From Fen-1273 sp963748405 (GTDB lineage Bacteria; Bacteroidota; Ignavibacteria; UBA10030; UBA6906): DNA of 64,000 nt. The notes beneath the pieces are model-generated. The model searched no databases. It had not been told where the DNA came from and saw only the letters and a program-made list of their open reading frames with translations. Both the position numbers and the translations under genes were made by a program. This document shows, piece by piece, positions 27,205-36,581 of this stretch (the stretch's first letter is position 1; each line of letters opens with the position of its first letter). The DNA lies in assembly GCA_963748405.1 (NCBI GenBank), contig CAVVIT010000004.1, positions 1-64,000 of the forward strand. The letters are read 5' to 3'.

Positions 27205-28131
27205 ATGCCCGTCAAGAAAACGGAGAAGATCTGGATGAACGGCAAGCTCGTCAACTGGGACGACGCCACCATCCACGTTCTCTCCCACGTGATTCACTAC
27301 GGTTCGAGCTGGTTCGAGGGCATCCGCTGCTACGAGACGGCAAAAGGCCCCGCAATCTTCCGTCTCGACAGCCACCTGCGGCGGCTGTTCGATTCCGTGC
27401 GCATCTACAGGACCGAGATCCCCTTCTCGTTGCAGGAAATCGAAACGGCGGTCCTCGAGACCGTGCGGGCGAACAAGATGCGGGCCTGCTATGTCCGTCC
27501 CGTCGTCTACAGGGGCTACGGTGACGTCGGTGTGAATCCGCTGGGTTGTCCCGTCGACGTCAGCATCGCCGTCTGGGAATGGGGTGCGTATCTCGGTCCG
27601 GAGGCCCTGGCCGACGGGATCGACGTCTGCGTTTCGACGTGGAATCGTCCGGCGCCGAACACGCTGCCCGCGATGGCGAAGGCGGGGGGGAACTACGCGC
27701 TTTCCCAGCTCATGAAGGTCGAAGCGATCCAGGGCGGGTTCAAAGAGGCCATTGCGCTCGACGTGGACGGTCACGTGAGCGAGGGGAGCGGGGAGAACGT
27801 CTTTGCGGTGAAGGACGGGACGATCTACACGCCGCCGATTGGTTCGTCGCTCCTGTCCGGCGTCACCCGCTCTTCCGTCATCCATCTCGCGGCCGAAGCC
27901 GGGTACCACGTGGAAGAAGCCGTCCTCCCCCGGGAGATGCTCTACGTGGCCGACGAGCTCTTCTTCACCGGAACCGCCGTCGAAGTCACGCCGATCCGCT
28001 CGGTGGACAGGGTGAAGGTCGCGGACGGCAAACCGGGTCCCGTGACAAAGAAGATGCAGAAGGCGTTTTTCGACGTCGTGAAGAACGGCAACGATTCCCA
28101 CCACTGGCTGAAATTCGTGTACAACGACTGA
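27205..28131 (+). CDS. ilvE: Branched-chain amino acid aminotransferase
   Basis: The 308-aa fold-type IV PLP aminotransferase carries out the last step of valine, leucine and isoleucine synthesis. Motifs are HYGSSWFEGIRCYET, the PLP Lys in AMAKAGGNYALSQLMK, the phosphate-binding EGSGENVFAVKDG, and FFTGTAVEVTPI. Length is typical. The ATG at 27205 has AAGGTGA upstream. It is on the same strand as the sphingolipid genes. Branched-chain amino acids can prime iso-fatty acids and iso-sphingoid bases in Bacteroidota, so the linkage may be functional (inference). Confidence 0.92.
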   Translation: MPVKKTEKIWMNGKLVNWDDATIHVLSHVIHYGSSWFEGIRCYETAKGPAIFRLDSHLRRLFDSVRIYRTEIPFSLQEIETAVLETVRANKMRACYVRPVVYRGYGDVGVNPLGCPVDVSIAVWEWGAYLGPEALADGIDVCVSTWNRPAPNTLPAMAKAGGNYALSQLMKVEAIQGGFKEAIALDVDGHVSEGSGENVFAVKDGTIYTPPIGSSLLSGVTRSSVIHLAAEAGYHVEEAVLPREMLYVADELFFTGTAVEVTPIRSVDRVKVADGKPGPVTKKMQKAFFDVVKNGNDSHHWLKFVYND

Positions 28132-28180
28132 CGGCGCGCCGGTACGACGGTGCCGAAGTGACTTCAACGGGAGGTGCGTC

Positions 28181-28726
28181 ATGAAGAAGAAATCTTCGCC
28201 GAAACGCACGCGGGCCCGCCGGCCCGCACGTCCCCGCCGGAACGAGAAGCAGGCAGCGGCGGTTCAGGAGAAGTTCAGCATCAGTTCCATCCTCGTTCCC
28301 ATCGATTTCTCCATTCATTCCAGAAACGCCCTCAAGTACGCCGTCCCCCTCGCCGAGAAATTCCGGGCATCGCTCCATCTCGTCTACGTCGTGGAGCCGA
28401 CGATCTATCCGGCGGACCTGGGATTCGGGCAGGTGGTGCTCCCGGGCGTGGAGGAGGAGTTGCGGGAGAAGGGGGGAGAGGAGCTGCAGGCACTGATGGA
28501 GAAGGAGATCGGGGGGCGCGTGAAATCGACGTGCGCCGTCCGGACGGGGAATCCTCACCAGGAGATACTCAGGGAAGCGGAGGAGCTCGGCGTTGATATG
28601 ATCATCGTGGCGACGCACGGCCACAGCGGTGTCGAGCACATGCTGTTCGGGAGCACGGCGGACAGGATCGTCCGCAACGCCCGGTGCCCCGTCCTGACCG
28701 TCAGGCCGGAACCCGTCGCCAAATGA
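28181..28726 (+). CDS. Universal stress protein (UspA family)
   Basis: The 181-aa protein has a basic N-terminal extension (MKKKSSPKRTRARRPARPRR) before the Usp fold. The fold has ILVPIDFSIHSRNALKYAVP and the ATP-binding GxxGxxxxxxxxxG(S/T) motif in THGHSGVEHMLFGSTADRIV, ending CPVLTVRPE. The extension is longer and more basic than usual and may bind nucleic acid or membranes. A GGGAGGTG ribosome-binding site precedes the ATG. It converges on the polyprenyl synthase gene. Confidence 0.9.
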   Translation: MKKKSSPKRTRARRPARPRRNEKQAAAVQEKFSISSILVPIDFSIHSRNALKYAVPLAEKFRASLHLVYVVEPTIYPADLGFGQVVLPGVEEELREKGGEELQALMEKEIGGRVKSTCAVRTGNPHQEILREAEELGVDMIIVATHGHSGVEHMLFGSTADRIVRNARCPVLTVRPEPVAK

Positions 28727-28734
28727 CGACACCC

Positions 28735-28757
28735 CGTCATTGCGAAGCGACCTGCTC
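28735..28757. repeat. Copy of a dispersed GTCATTGCG-type repeat
   Basis: CGTCATTGCGAAGCGACCTG lies in the convergent gap after the stress-protein gene. It resembles the widespread bacterial interspersed repeat GTCATTGCGAGGnnCGAAG..., and a related copy lies at 48656. Confidence 0.45.
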
Positions 28758-29728
28758 TACTTGTTTCTCGTCACCACGAACTCCGCAAACGCCGTCAGGG
28801 ACGACTTGCTCGGCGATGCGGGGAACGTCTCGAGCTGCGCCTTGGCCAGCGCCGCGTAATGATGGGCCCGCTCGCCGGCGTATTCCAGCCCCCCGTATTC
28901 CTTCACAAAATCGATGACCTTCTGGGCCTTCATCGATTTCCCCCCGTGACGTATCATCCCCAGGATCTCTTTCCCTTCGCTCTTCGGTGCGGTCCGGAGC
29001 GCGTGGATGAGCGGCAGCGTGAGCTTCTTCTCGTTCAGGTCCAGCCCCGTCGGCTTCCCCGTGATGCTCCGGCGCCCCACGTAATCCAGGACGTCGTCGC
29101 GGATCTGGAAGGCGAGTCCCACGTTCTCGCCGAACTCCCTCAGGCAACGCTGGCGTTCCGGGTCCGCGGTGCTGCTCGCGGCGCCAATTTCACAGCACGT
29201 GGCCAGGAGAGAGGCGGTCTTGTCGCCGATGATCGTGATGTAGGTCTCTTCGTCCATGTCGAGCTTGCGGCTCTTCTGGATCTGGTGGAGCTCCCCTTCG
29301 CTCATGCGGCGGACCGCGGTGGACGTGATCTTGAGAAAATGGAAGTCGTCCTTCTCCAGGGAGAGAAGCAGCCCGCGCGAGAGGAGGTAGTCGCCCATGA
29401 GGACGGCGATCTTGTTCTTCCACACGGCGTTGATCGACGGGAAGCCCCGCCGGGTGTCCGCATCGTCGACGACGTCGTCGTGAACCAGCGTCGCCGTGTG
29501 AAGGATCTCGACGAGCGTCGCGCCCCTGTACGACTTCTCGTTCACCCCGCCGCAGAGCTCGGCGCTCAGGAGGACGAGGATGGGACGGACCTTCTTTCCC
29601 TTCTGCCGGACGATGTATTTCGTGATGAGCTCAACGAGGCCGATCCTTGACCTGAGCGAATCGCGGAAGACCTGGCCGAACGCGTCGAGGTGCGGCTGGA
29701 TGGGATGGGCGATATCCTGGAGAGTCAC
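28757..29728 (-). CDS. Polyprenyl (heptaprenyl/octaprenyl-type) diphosphate synthase
   Basis: The 323-aa trans-isoprenyl diphosphate synthase has the first Asp-rich motif in LVHDDVVDDADTRRG, the second in FQIRDDVLDYVG, and GKKVRPILVLLSAEL near the N-terminus. It makes the side chain of a quinone, probably menaquinone. Chain length cannot be read with confidence. It is last in the minus-strand run with tatC and glyA (25-bp gap to tatC). Confidence 0.93.
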   Translation of the reverse strand: MTLQDIAHPIQPHLDAFGQVFRDSLRSRIGLVELITKYIVRQKGKKVRPILVLLSAELCGGVNEKSYRGATLVEILHTATLVHDDVVDDADTRRGFPSINAVWKNKIAVLMGDYLLSRGLLLSLEKDDFHFLKITSTAVRRMSEGELHQIQKSRKLDMDEETYITIIGDKTASLLATCCEIGAASSTADPERQRCLREFGENVGLAFQIRDDVLDYVGRRSITGKPTGLDLNEKKLTLPLIHALRTAPKSEGKEILGMIRHGGKSMKAQKVIDFVKEYGGLEYAGERAHHYAALAKAQLETFPASPSKSSLTAFAEFVVTRNK

Positions 29729-29752
29729 GGTTTTCCTTATGATGGGGCCGGG

Positions 29753-30556
29753 TCAGACCGCTCCGGCTTTCTTTTTGCCGCGCCATGCCCACGCCGAGAC
29801 CCAGATGCTGACCTCGTAGAGCCCCATCAGGGGCAGCGCGAGAAGCACCTGGCTGACGGGGTCCGTTCCGGGCGTGAGGAATGCGGCGATGATGAAGATG
29901 GCGACGATCGAATGCCTCCTGTAGTGCCTCATGAACGCGGGGGTCAGTATCCCGATCTTGGAGAGGAACCAGGAGACCATCGGAAGTTCGAACACGACGC
30001 CTGAAGCGAGAAGGACGCTCACAACGAAATTCATATACTCGCCGATCGCGATGTTGTTCGCGATCTGCGGCGACCCGAATCCGGCAAAGAACGTGAGCGC
30101 GGCCGGGAGCATCACGAAGTATGAGAAGGCGATGCCCGCGAAAAAACAGAAGGTCGTAAAGAAGACGATCCACTTGATGTATTTCCGTTCCTTCGGCATC
30201 AACCCGGGCGCGATGAACGCCCAGAGCTCGTAGAGGATGTACGGAAGGGCGAGGATGACGCCGGCGACGATCGCCACCTGCATGTAGAGAAACAGCTGCC
30301 CGAAGGGCTTCAGGTTCTGAAGGTGGATCTGCTGCGTCGAGCCCGAGGCGTGGGCGTTGATGACGGTGATCGGGTGGAGCAGGACCCCGTCGATGAGCCA
30401 GTCGATGAAGAACCAGCAGACGATCGTCCCGACGATGACGCTCAGGATCGACCGGATGATGCGCCAGCGCAGCTCCTCCAGGTGGTCGAAGAACGACATG
30501 CCCGCCGTTCTGTCTTCCTCTTCCGGGGCTCCGAGATCCGTGAAGTCGTTTGCCAT
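29753..30556 (-). CDS. tatC: Sec-independent translocase component TatC
   Basis: The 267-aa inner-membrane protein has six predicted spans. Motifs are MSFFDHLEELRWRIIRSIL near the N-terminus (the conserved HLxELR), the FGQLFLYMQV loop, FIAPGLMPKERKY, and GVVFELPMVSWFLSKIGILT. It recognises twin-arginine signal peptides and works with TatA/B (not in the window). A 20-residue N-terminal acidic extension precedes the HLEELR helix. Confidence 0.95.
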   Translation of the reverse strand: MANDFTDLGAPEEEDRTAGMSFFDHLEELRWRIIRSILSVIVGTIVCWFFIDWLIDGVLLHPITVINAHASGSTQQIHLQNLKPFGQLFLYMQVAIVAGVILALPYILYELWAFIAPGLMPKERKYIKWIVFFTTFCFFAGIAFSYFVMLPAALTFFAGFGSPQIANNIAIGEYMNFVVSVLLASGVVFELPMVSWFLSKIGILTPAFMRHYRRHSIVAIFIIAAFLTPGTDPVSQVLLALPLMGLYEVSIWVSAWAWRGKKKAGAV

Positions 30557-30581
30557 GACGTGTCAGTCCCGGGGCGTGATG

Positions 30582-31880
30582 TCAGCGCAGGAGTTCGGCG
30601 TACAGCGGGAAGGGAGCGCACAGTCGCGCGATCTTTGACCGGACGGCCGCGGCCACATCCTTGCTGCCGGCGCCGGAAAGGACCTCGTGGAGAAGATCGG
30701 CGACGGTCTCCATTTCAGGCTCCTTCATTCCCCGCGTCGTGAGGGCGGCGGATCCTATCCGTATGCCGCTCGTGATGAGGGGGCTCTTGTCGTCGAAGGG
30801 AACGCCGTTCTTGTTCACGGTGATTCCCGCCTCGTCGAGGGCTTCCTGCGCGTCCTTGCCCGTCAGGTTCCTGTTCCTCAGGTCGAGCAGCATCAGGTGG
30901 TTGTCGGTCCCCCCCGAAACGACGTCGTACCCGTGCGCGGTGAGCCGCGCGGCGAGGGTCTGTGCGTTGCGGATCACCTGCCTGCCGTACGTTTCGAACG
31001 ACGGCTGGAGCGCCTCGAGGAACGCCACGGCCTTTCCCGCGATGACGTGCATCAGGGGGCCCCCCTGGATGCCGGGGATGACCATCGAATCGAGAAGCTC
31101 GGACATCCTCTTCGTCCTGCCCGACTTTGGCGCCACGAGTCCGAAGGGATTGTCGAAGTCCTTCCCCATCAGGATCAGCCCTCCCCGCGGCCCGCGCAGC
31201 GTCTTGTGGGTCGTGGAGGTCACGACGTGACAGTGGGGGATGGGGTCGTTCAGGAGCTTCCGGGCGATGAGCCCCGCCGGATGGGCGATATCCGCGAAAA
31301 GAAATGCCCCCGCCTTGTCCGCGATCTGCCGGAATGCCGCGTAGTCGATGTTGCGCGAGTACGCGCTCGCACCCACCGTGATCATCTTCGGCCGGTGCTT
31401 CATCGCGAGGTCTTCCACCTCGTTGAAATCGATCAGCCCGGTTTCCCGGCGCACCCCGTACGGGATGAATTTGTAAAACTGTCCTGAAAAGTTGACGGGG
31501 GACCCGTGCGTCAGGTGTCCGCCGTGCGACAGGTTCATGCCCATGAGCGTGTCGCCGGGCTTTACGAACGTGAAATACACGGCCATGTTCGCCTGCGAAC
31601 CCGAATGCGGCTGCACGTTGGCGTACTCGGCGCCGAAGAGTTTCTTTGCCCTGTCGCGGGCCAGATCCTCCGCGAGATCGACGAACTCGCATCCGCCGTA
31701 GTACCGTTTGCCCGGATACCCTTCGGCGTATTTGTTGGTCAGGGGGCTTCCGACCGCTTCGAGGACGGCCCGGCTGACGAAGTTCTCCGAAGCGATGAGC
31801 TCGAGCTTGGTGTTCTGCCGCCCTATTTCGCCCGTGATCGCCGCGTACAGCTCGGGGTCAAACTGACGTATGTGCTCCAT
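30582..31880 (-). CDS. glyA: Serine hydroxymethyltransferase
   Basis: The 432-aa PLP enzyme interconverts serine and glycine with tetrahydrofolate. It has LELIASENFVSRAVLEA, NKYAEGYPGKRYYGG, NVQPHSGSQANMAVY, and the PLP Lys in TSTTHKTLRGPRGG. Start ATG 31880 (MEHIRQFDPEL) is chosen by family alignment. The open frame extends to 32993, but that part lies antisense to the FadL-like gene and has no protein-like sequence. The gene follows the barrel gene by 8 bp. Confidence 0.96.
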   Translation of the reverse strand: MEHIRQFDPELYAAITGEIGRQNTKLELIASENFVSRAVLEAVGSPLTNKYAEGYPGKRYYGGCEFVDLAEDLARDRAKKLFGAEYANVQPHSGSQANMAVYFTFVKPGDTLMGMNLSHGGHLTHGSPVNFSGQFYKFIPYGVRRETGLIDFNEVEDLAMKHRPKMITVGASAYSRNIDYAAFRQIADKAGAFLFADIAHPAGLIARKLLNDPIPHCHVVTSTTHKTLRGPRGGLILMGKDFDNPFGLVAPKSGRTKRMSELLDSMVIPGIQGGPLMHVIAGKAVAFLEALQPSFETYGRQVIRNAQTLAARLTAHGYDVVSGGTDNHLMLLDLRNRNLTGKDAQEALDEAGITVNKNGVPFDDKSPLITSGIRIGSAALTTRGMKEPEMETVADLLHEVLSGAGSKDVAAAVRSKIARLCAPFPLYAELLR

Positions 31881-31888
31881 GACTCGCG

Positions 31889-33205
31889 TTACTCCTCTTC
31901 GCTCTGAACGAACCAGGGAATGACGTCGCTGATGTGAAGCGAAACGGTGAGCCGGAAGATCTTGTCTTTGACGAGGCTTCCTGCTGTGGTCCCCCGCCCG
32001 CCATAGACCGCCGCGAGATTCAACCGCGACTCCCCGGCCAGCGGGAAGCCGATCCCCCCGGTGATCCCCCACTCGTTGATCTCCTGTCCGTTCACCGCGT
32101 AGTACGTGCCGGAATACGCGAACCCCAGCCGGTAGGAGTACCTCTCGAAGGAGCGGGCGGTCACTTCCGTCGAGCCTCCCCGCTCCGCGCCGACGCCGAA
32201 CCGGTAGCTGTTCCGGATGCCGTACGGCGAGCTCCCGTTGAAGTCCGCCTGTGCCCACGGCTGCGCGCTGTAGTCGGCTGCCAGGCTCCAGCGTTCCGCG
32301 GGCTGGTACCCGAGGCCGACCGCCCAGGAAAAGGGAATCGCGATCCGGCCGACGGTCCCGGCGGAAGTGTCGTGCAGCGCGACCGCCAGGGGAGGCGGGG
32401 CGAAATCGTACGTGGTCTCCATCGAGGTGTGGAGGTTCGTCCTCGTCGTGATGGTGGCTCCGAGCGAAAGGGGCCGGAGCGCGCTCAGGACGCTCTCGAA
32501 CCCGGTGATCACGACTCCCGCGGTGAAGTTGACCCCCGACAGGGACGACTTCTCGGTGAACGTCCCGCCGGTTGCTCCGGATTCGGTCGAGGGGATCTGC
32601 GTTGCGATGTGGTTGATCGTCCCGAACAGGTAGTTGAACGATGCGCCGATGGCAATCTGCTGGGTGGGCGCCCACGACATCCCCACCTGGCCCCGCGTAA
32701 GTCCCCCGGTCCCGACCTGGTGAATCTGGTACCCCAGGCTGTCGTGCTGCCCGGTGACCGGGTCCACGTTCTGGGAAGGGACGACGGCCGAGGTATATGT
32801 GTCGTAGTTGACCTCGCTGTACGGCGTGAACCCCGCCACGACGACGATTCCCGACGCGCGGGACGCGGGGAGCGCAAAGAGGATGCCGTGGAAATCCATG
32901 CGCGCAAGGTAGCGGGAGGTGTACCCGTCGGTGGAGTTGAACCCCTCGTAGAACGCAGAGCCCTCGAGACGCACCCGGTCGATGCGGGACCACGTGGCCG
33001 GCGACAGCCCGTCGATGAACTGGGGACTGTAGAGCGCAAGCCCCGCATATCCCATCCCCTCGCTCCGTGCCCCCGGCGTATAGCGGATATCACCGAGTCC
33101 GAGCAGGGAAAACGTCGAACCGCCGCTCCCCGCGGTGGCCGTCTGGAACGCGCACAGGATCACGAGCAGTGTGCCCGCAAGTCCGTTTCTCATGGATTGC
33201 TTCAC
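31889..33205 (-). CDS. FadL-like outer-membrane beta-barrel protein
   Basis: The 438-aa protein has a signal peptide (NGLAGTLLVILCAFQTATA-G). It opens with a FSLLGLGDIRYTPGARSEGM segment typical of FCB OMPP1/FadL-like proteins, then alternating amphipathic strands rich in Gly, Ser and aromatics, such as QIAIGASFNYLFG and LSLGATITTRTNL. It ends RLTVSLHISDVIPWF. The likely role is an outer-membrane channel or lipid transporter; the substrate is unknown. It is 14 bp downstream of the lipoprotein gene on the minus strand. Confidence 0.75.
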   Translation of the reverse strand: MKQSMRNGLAGTLLVILCAFQTATAGSGGSTFSLLGLGDIRYTPGARSEGMGYAGLALYSPQFIDGLSPATWSRIDRVRLEGSAFYEGFNSTDGYTSRYLARMDFHGILFALPASRASGIVVVAGFTPYSEVNYDTYTSAVVPSQNVDPVTGQHDSLGYQIHQVGTGGLTRGQVGMSWAPTQQIAIGASFNYLFGTINHIATQIPSTESGATGGTFTEKSSLSGVNFTAGVVITGFESVLSALRPLSLGATITTRTNLHTSMETTYDFAPPPLAVALHDTSAGTVGRIAIPFSWAVGLGYQPAERWSLAADYSAQPWAQADFNGSSPYGIRNSYRFGVGAERGGSTEVTARSFERYSYRLGFAYSGTYYAVNGQEINEWGITGGIGFPLAGESRLNLAAVYGGRGTTAGSLVKDKIFRLTVSLHISDVIPWFVQSEEE

Positions 33206-33219
33206 GTTCTCTCCTCGGG

Positions 33220-34437
33220 CTAACGTACGACGGAATACTTGAGTGTGAGCCTCGGCCGGAGCGCGGGGGGCCCTTTTTCATTGAAGAACGTCAGAAGCTG
33301 AAAACTCACCGGACCCTCCGCGGCGTTCGGCCTGAGCGTCACCCCGTAGTTCCCGCTCTTGAGCCAGATCTGGACGGGGCGGGTCATGTCGACGGAGTAC
33401 GTGAGAAGCGTTCCCCCCCGGCGGACGCCGGAGACCGGGTAGGGGTCCACGGAGTTCCTGTCGCTCGGCGAGAGCGTTGTCGCGAGTTGGAAGGACGAAT
33501 CGGACATGAACCGCGAGAGCCGGGTTGTCGCGGGATCCTTCGTCAGGAAGAGGTTTGCCGAATTGATGACGGCGCCGCGCGGTATGAACGAAACGTCGAA
33601 CGTCATCGTCGAGTGGTAGTCAACGCCCGACTGGAGGTAAATGAGCTGCGGATTCGTGGCCAGGTTCTCGATGTTCCCGACCCAGGTGTCGTACAATGTG
33701 TTGTACGTGGCGGTGTCGCGGGGACTTCCGCTCGGGCTCCCCGCGATGATCTGGAGACTTGCGTTCGATGCGATGGTGGCGGAGTCCGTCGCGTAGATGT
33801 ACTGACGGAAGCCGCGGATGATCGAGCATCCGGCCGAGGGGACGAGGATGATCCCGTACGAAGTGGTCGTCGTGCTCGTGGGGGTCGCCAGCCACTGGCG
33901 CACCATCGCCGTATCAAGCGGAATCGTGACGGCCTGCGTGTCCGGGCCGGCCCCCCCGGAGTAGGTTCCGCGCGTGGTATACTGTTCGTAGAATCCCGGC
34001 GCCTGGACCGTGTCCCACGTCGCCGTCCCCTCGTTCCAGGCAACGGAAATACGGTAGATGTTGAACGAAAGCTGGCCGGTGGAATCGCCGTACCAGGTCT
34101 CGAAATGGAGCGTGAGGTTCGCTGCGAATACCAGCGCCGTGTCGCGTGCGGGGAACGACGTGGGAGAGAACTGGATCAGCGCCATGGCGGCGTAGTTGCC
34201 CGACCGCCCGATGAGATTCTCGTTCCCGTTCGTCGCGATGCGGGTCTTGAACGTCGAACTTCCGGTGGCGACGATCGTCGTGTCGTGCACCGCGAGGTTC
34301 GTCAGCGGAAGGGCCACGATGGGAGCATTTGCCGCGGTCGGCTCGTCGCTGCAGCCGTTGAGCGCGGATGCGAGAACCGTCCCCGCCGCAATGGCGGCGA
34401 GGGCGAGCGCCCGTCCACGGATAGTCAGGTCAGACAT
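33220..34437 (-). CDS. Predicted lipoprotein of unknown function (DNRLRE-like)
   Basis: The 405-aa protein has a signal peptide ending in a lipobox-like SALNGC; the Cys is followed by SDEPTAANAP, typical of a lipoprotein. Two related beta-sandwich regions can be seen (LIQFSPTSFPARDTALVFAA and STMTFDVSFIPRGAVINSAN), the pattern of DNRLRE-type repeats. It overlaps the upstream phosphatase gene by 8 bp and is directly upstream of the FadL-like barrel. The pair may form an outer-membrane unit, which is inference from position only. Confidence 0.7.
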   Translation of the reverse strand: MSDLTIRGRALALAAIAAGTVLASALNGCSDEPTAANAPIVALPLTNLAVHDTTIVATGSSTFKTRIATNGNENLIGRSGNYAAMALIQFSPTSFPARDTALVFAANLTLHFETWYGDSTGQLSFNIYRISVAWNEGTATWDTVQAPGFYEQYTTRGTYSGGAGPDTQAVTIPLDTAMVRQWLATPTSTTTTSYGIILVPSAGCSIIRGFRQYIYATDSATIASNASLQIIAGSPSGSPRDTATYNTLYDTWVGNIENLATNPQLIYLQSGVDYHSTMTFDVSFIPRGAVINSANLFLTKDPATTRLSRFMSDSSFQLATTLSPSDRNSVDPYPVSGVRRGGTLLTYSVDMTRPVQIWLKSGNYGVTLRPNAAEGPVSFQLLTFFNEKGPPALRPRLTLKYSVVR

Positions 34438-35029
34438 TCTCAGTCGATGCTCCTTTGCGTTCGTTCAGTATGAAATCCACCGCCTCCCCGACGGAAGCCG
34501 CGATGTGGTCGGGCACGACCCCCTGGTCCCTGCACTCGGCGACGGAACTCTCGCCGTATCCCGTGAGGACGAGGATCCCCCTGGCGCCGGCGTTCTGTCC
34601 CGCCATGACGTCGACGATCCGGTCCCCGATGACGTACGATCTCCCCAGGTCCGCCCCCATTTCCTGTTCGGCGCGGCGCAGCATGCCCGTGCGCGGTTTC
34701 CGGCAGTCGCAGTCGACGCGGTACGGAGGTATCCCGGCGGTGGGGTGGTGGGGGCAGTAGTAAATTCTGTCGATCCTTGCTCCGCTTGCGAGCAGCTCCT
34801 TCTGGAATCTGGCGTGAATCGGGATGAGGTCGGCCTCGGTGAACAGTCCGCGCGCGATCCCCGATTGATTCGAGATGACGAATGCAAGCAACCCGCTGTC
34901 GTTGACCGCGCGCACCGCGCGTCCGGCGCCCGCGATGAGCCGCAGTTGTTCGGGCGCGCTGAGGAATTCGACCTCTTCGTTGAGCGTACCGTCCCGGTCG
35001 AAGAAGACAGCTGGCCGCCGGGTTGTCAT
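34430..35029 (-). CDS. HAD phosphatase, GmhB-like (heptose bisphosphate phosphatase)
   Basis: The 199-aa HAD hydrolase has DxD motif FFDRDGTLNEEVEFL, motif II FVISNQSGIARGLF, and the zinc site in YYCPHHPTAG...CDCRKP (Cys-x-His ... Cys-x-Cys). The motif III/IV region is SYVIGDRIVDVMAGQNAGA. The zinc loop identifies the GmhB/HisB-N group. Removing the 7-phosphate of heptose bisphosphate for LPS core synthesis is the likely role. ATG 35029 overlaps the glgA stop (ATGA). Confidence 0.85.
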   Translation of the reverse strand: MTTRRPAVFFDRDGTLNEEVEFLSAPEQLRLIAGAGRAVRAVNDSGLLAFVISNQSGIARGLFTEADLIPIHARFQKELLASGARIDRIYYCPHHPTAGIPPYRVDCDCRKPRTGMLRRAEQEMGADLGRSYVIGDRIVDVMAGQNAGARGILVLTGYGESSVAECRDQGVVPDHIAASVGEAVDFILNERKGASTENV

Positions 35030-36504
35030 TTGCGGGTGAGCGTCCTGTAAAGCTGAATGTACTTCTTCGCCGAAGCCTCCCACGAGAAATCTTTCGCCAT
35101 GCCGTTTTTCACGAGCTTCCGCCAGCCCGGCTGGTCGCCGTACGCGGCGACGGCCCGCTGGATCGCCTTGAGCATGTCCGCGGCGGCGTAGTTCTTGAAC
35201 TTGAACCCCGTCCCCCCGGGACCCGAGGCGTCCTCGATCGTATCGTCGAGCCCGCCCGTGGCGCGCACGACGGGGATCGTGCCGTACCGGAGACTGTAAA
35301 TCTGGTTGAGGCCGCACGGTTCGTAGCGCGAAGGCATCAGGAACATGTCGCTTCCCGCCTCGATGAGGTGGGCAAGCTCGTTGCTGAACGTGAGCGCCGC
35401 GGCGACTTTCTCGGGGAATTTTTTCTGCGCCTTCTCGAAGAGGTCATGGTATTTCTTCTCGCCGGTTCCGAGGACCACGAGCTGGAGGTCCATCTTCATC
35501 AGGGCGTCGAGCTCCTCGCCGATGAGGTCGAACCCCTTCTGGTCCGCAAGCCGGGAGATGATCCCGATGACGGGGACGCGCTCGTTGAACGGGAGGCCCA
35601 TCTTGGCGAGAAGCGCCTTCTTGTTCTCGACCTTCAGGTCGACGGACTTGGAATCGTACTTGAGGGGAATGAGCTGGTCGACCGAGGGATCCCACACGGT
35701 GTAGTCGACGCCGTTGAGTATCCCGGTCAGGTCGTTCTTCCGCTTGTTCACGACACCCTGAAGCCCCGCGCCGAATTCCTCCGACGAGCGGATTTCCTGG
35801 GCGTACCGCTCGCTCACCGTCGTAATCGCATCGGAGAAGACGAGCCCCGCCTTCAGGAAGTTGACGTGGCCGTACGCTTCCAGCCCGTCCATGGACATCA
35901 GCTCGGGGGGGAGCCCCGTCTTGGCGAACGTCGATTTCGGGAATATTCCCTGGTACGCCATGTTGTGGATCGTGAACACCGATCGGGTGTCTTTGTAAAA
36001 CGGATCGTCCTTGTAGACGGTCTTCAGGTACGCGGGGATGAGGCCCGTGGGCCAGTCATTGCAGTGGATGATGTCCGGCTGCCAGCCGAGCTTTTTGAGC
36101 ACCTCGAGCACGCCGCGGGCGAAGAAGATAAACCGTTCGTCGTTATCCGGGTAATCTTTCTTCGTGTCGGGATGCACGTAGAGACCGGACCGGCCGAACA
36201 GGTGAGGGTTGTCGATGAAATAGACCTGGACCTTGATCGTGTTGTTGGCGATGAAGGAAGACTTGACGCTCGCCGTGCGCGGCTTCGGTCCCATCGGGAC
36301 CTCGATCTCCTTCAGCCGGATCATGTCGTGGAGCTTCGACCGCCGCTCGTTGATGCTCCCGTATCTGGGCATGATGACGCGGATTTCGTGCTCGCTCCCC
36401 TTGATGCTCTGGGGAAGGGCTCCGGAAACGTCTGCAAGACCGCCGGTCTTGGCAAAAGGTTCGACCTCGCTTGAAACAAACAGTATGTTCAGTGGTCTGG
36501 ACAT
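35026..36504 (-). CDS. glgA: Glycogen synthase (ADP-glucose type, GT5)
   Basis: The 492-aa GT-B glycosyltransferase elongates alpha-1,4-glucan. It has the N-terminal FAKTGGLADVSGALP (ADP-Glc binding KxGGL), HCNDWPTGLIPAYL, the C-terminal ISRLADQKGFDL and the EPCGLNQIYSLRYG motif with TGGLDDTIED. It has its own promoter at 36552-36580 and is the first gene of the minus-strand run ending at 28757. Confidence 0.95.
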   Translation of the reverse strand: MSRPLNILFVSSEVEPFAKTGGLADVSGALPQSIKGSEHEIRVIMPRYGSINERRSKLHDMIRLKEIEVPMGPKPRTASVKSSFIANNTIKVQVYFIDNPHLFGRSGLYVHPDTKKDYPDNDERFIFFARGVLEVLKKLGWQPDIIHCNDWPTGLIPAYLKTVYKDDPFYKDTRSVFTIHNMAYQGIFPKSTFAKTGLPPELMSMDGLEAYGHVNFLKAGLVFSDAITTVSERYAQEIRSSEEFGAGLQGVVNKRKNDLTGILNGVDYTVWDPSVDQLIPLKYDSKSVDLKVENKKALLAKMGLPFNERVPVIGIISRLADQKGFDLIGEELDALMKMDLQLVVLGTGEKKYHDLFEKAQKKFPEKVAAALTFSNELAHLIEAGSDMFLMPSRYEPCGLNQIYSLRYGTIPVVRATGGLDDTIEDASGPGGTGFKFKNYAAADMLKAIQRAVAAYGDQPGWRKLVKNGMAKDFSWEASAKKYIQLYRTLTRK

Positions 36505-36551
36505 GCGTCCCTGCCGGTGGTACGTGGGTATTCAACCGCTTGAAGTTTAGA

Positions 36552-36580
36552 AATTTAACGAAAATCGGCCTCAGAATCAA
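36552..36580 (-). promoter_or_regulatory. Sigma70-type promoter of glgA
   Basis: On the minus strand, TTGATT (36575-36580), a 17-bp spacer, and TAAATT (36552-36557) predict a ~40-nt leader before ATG 36504. Confidence 0.7.
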
Positions 36581-36581
36581 C

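Noticed and set aside
30582..32993. An 803-codon open frame suggesting a longer GlyA
   Set aside because: Only codons from ATG 31880 align with serine hydroxymethyltransferase. The upstream part is antisense-frame noise over the FadL-like gene, with Arg/His/Pro-rich composition.
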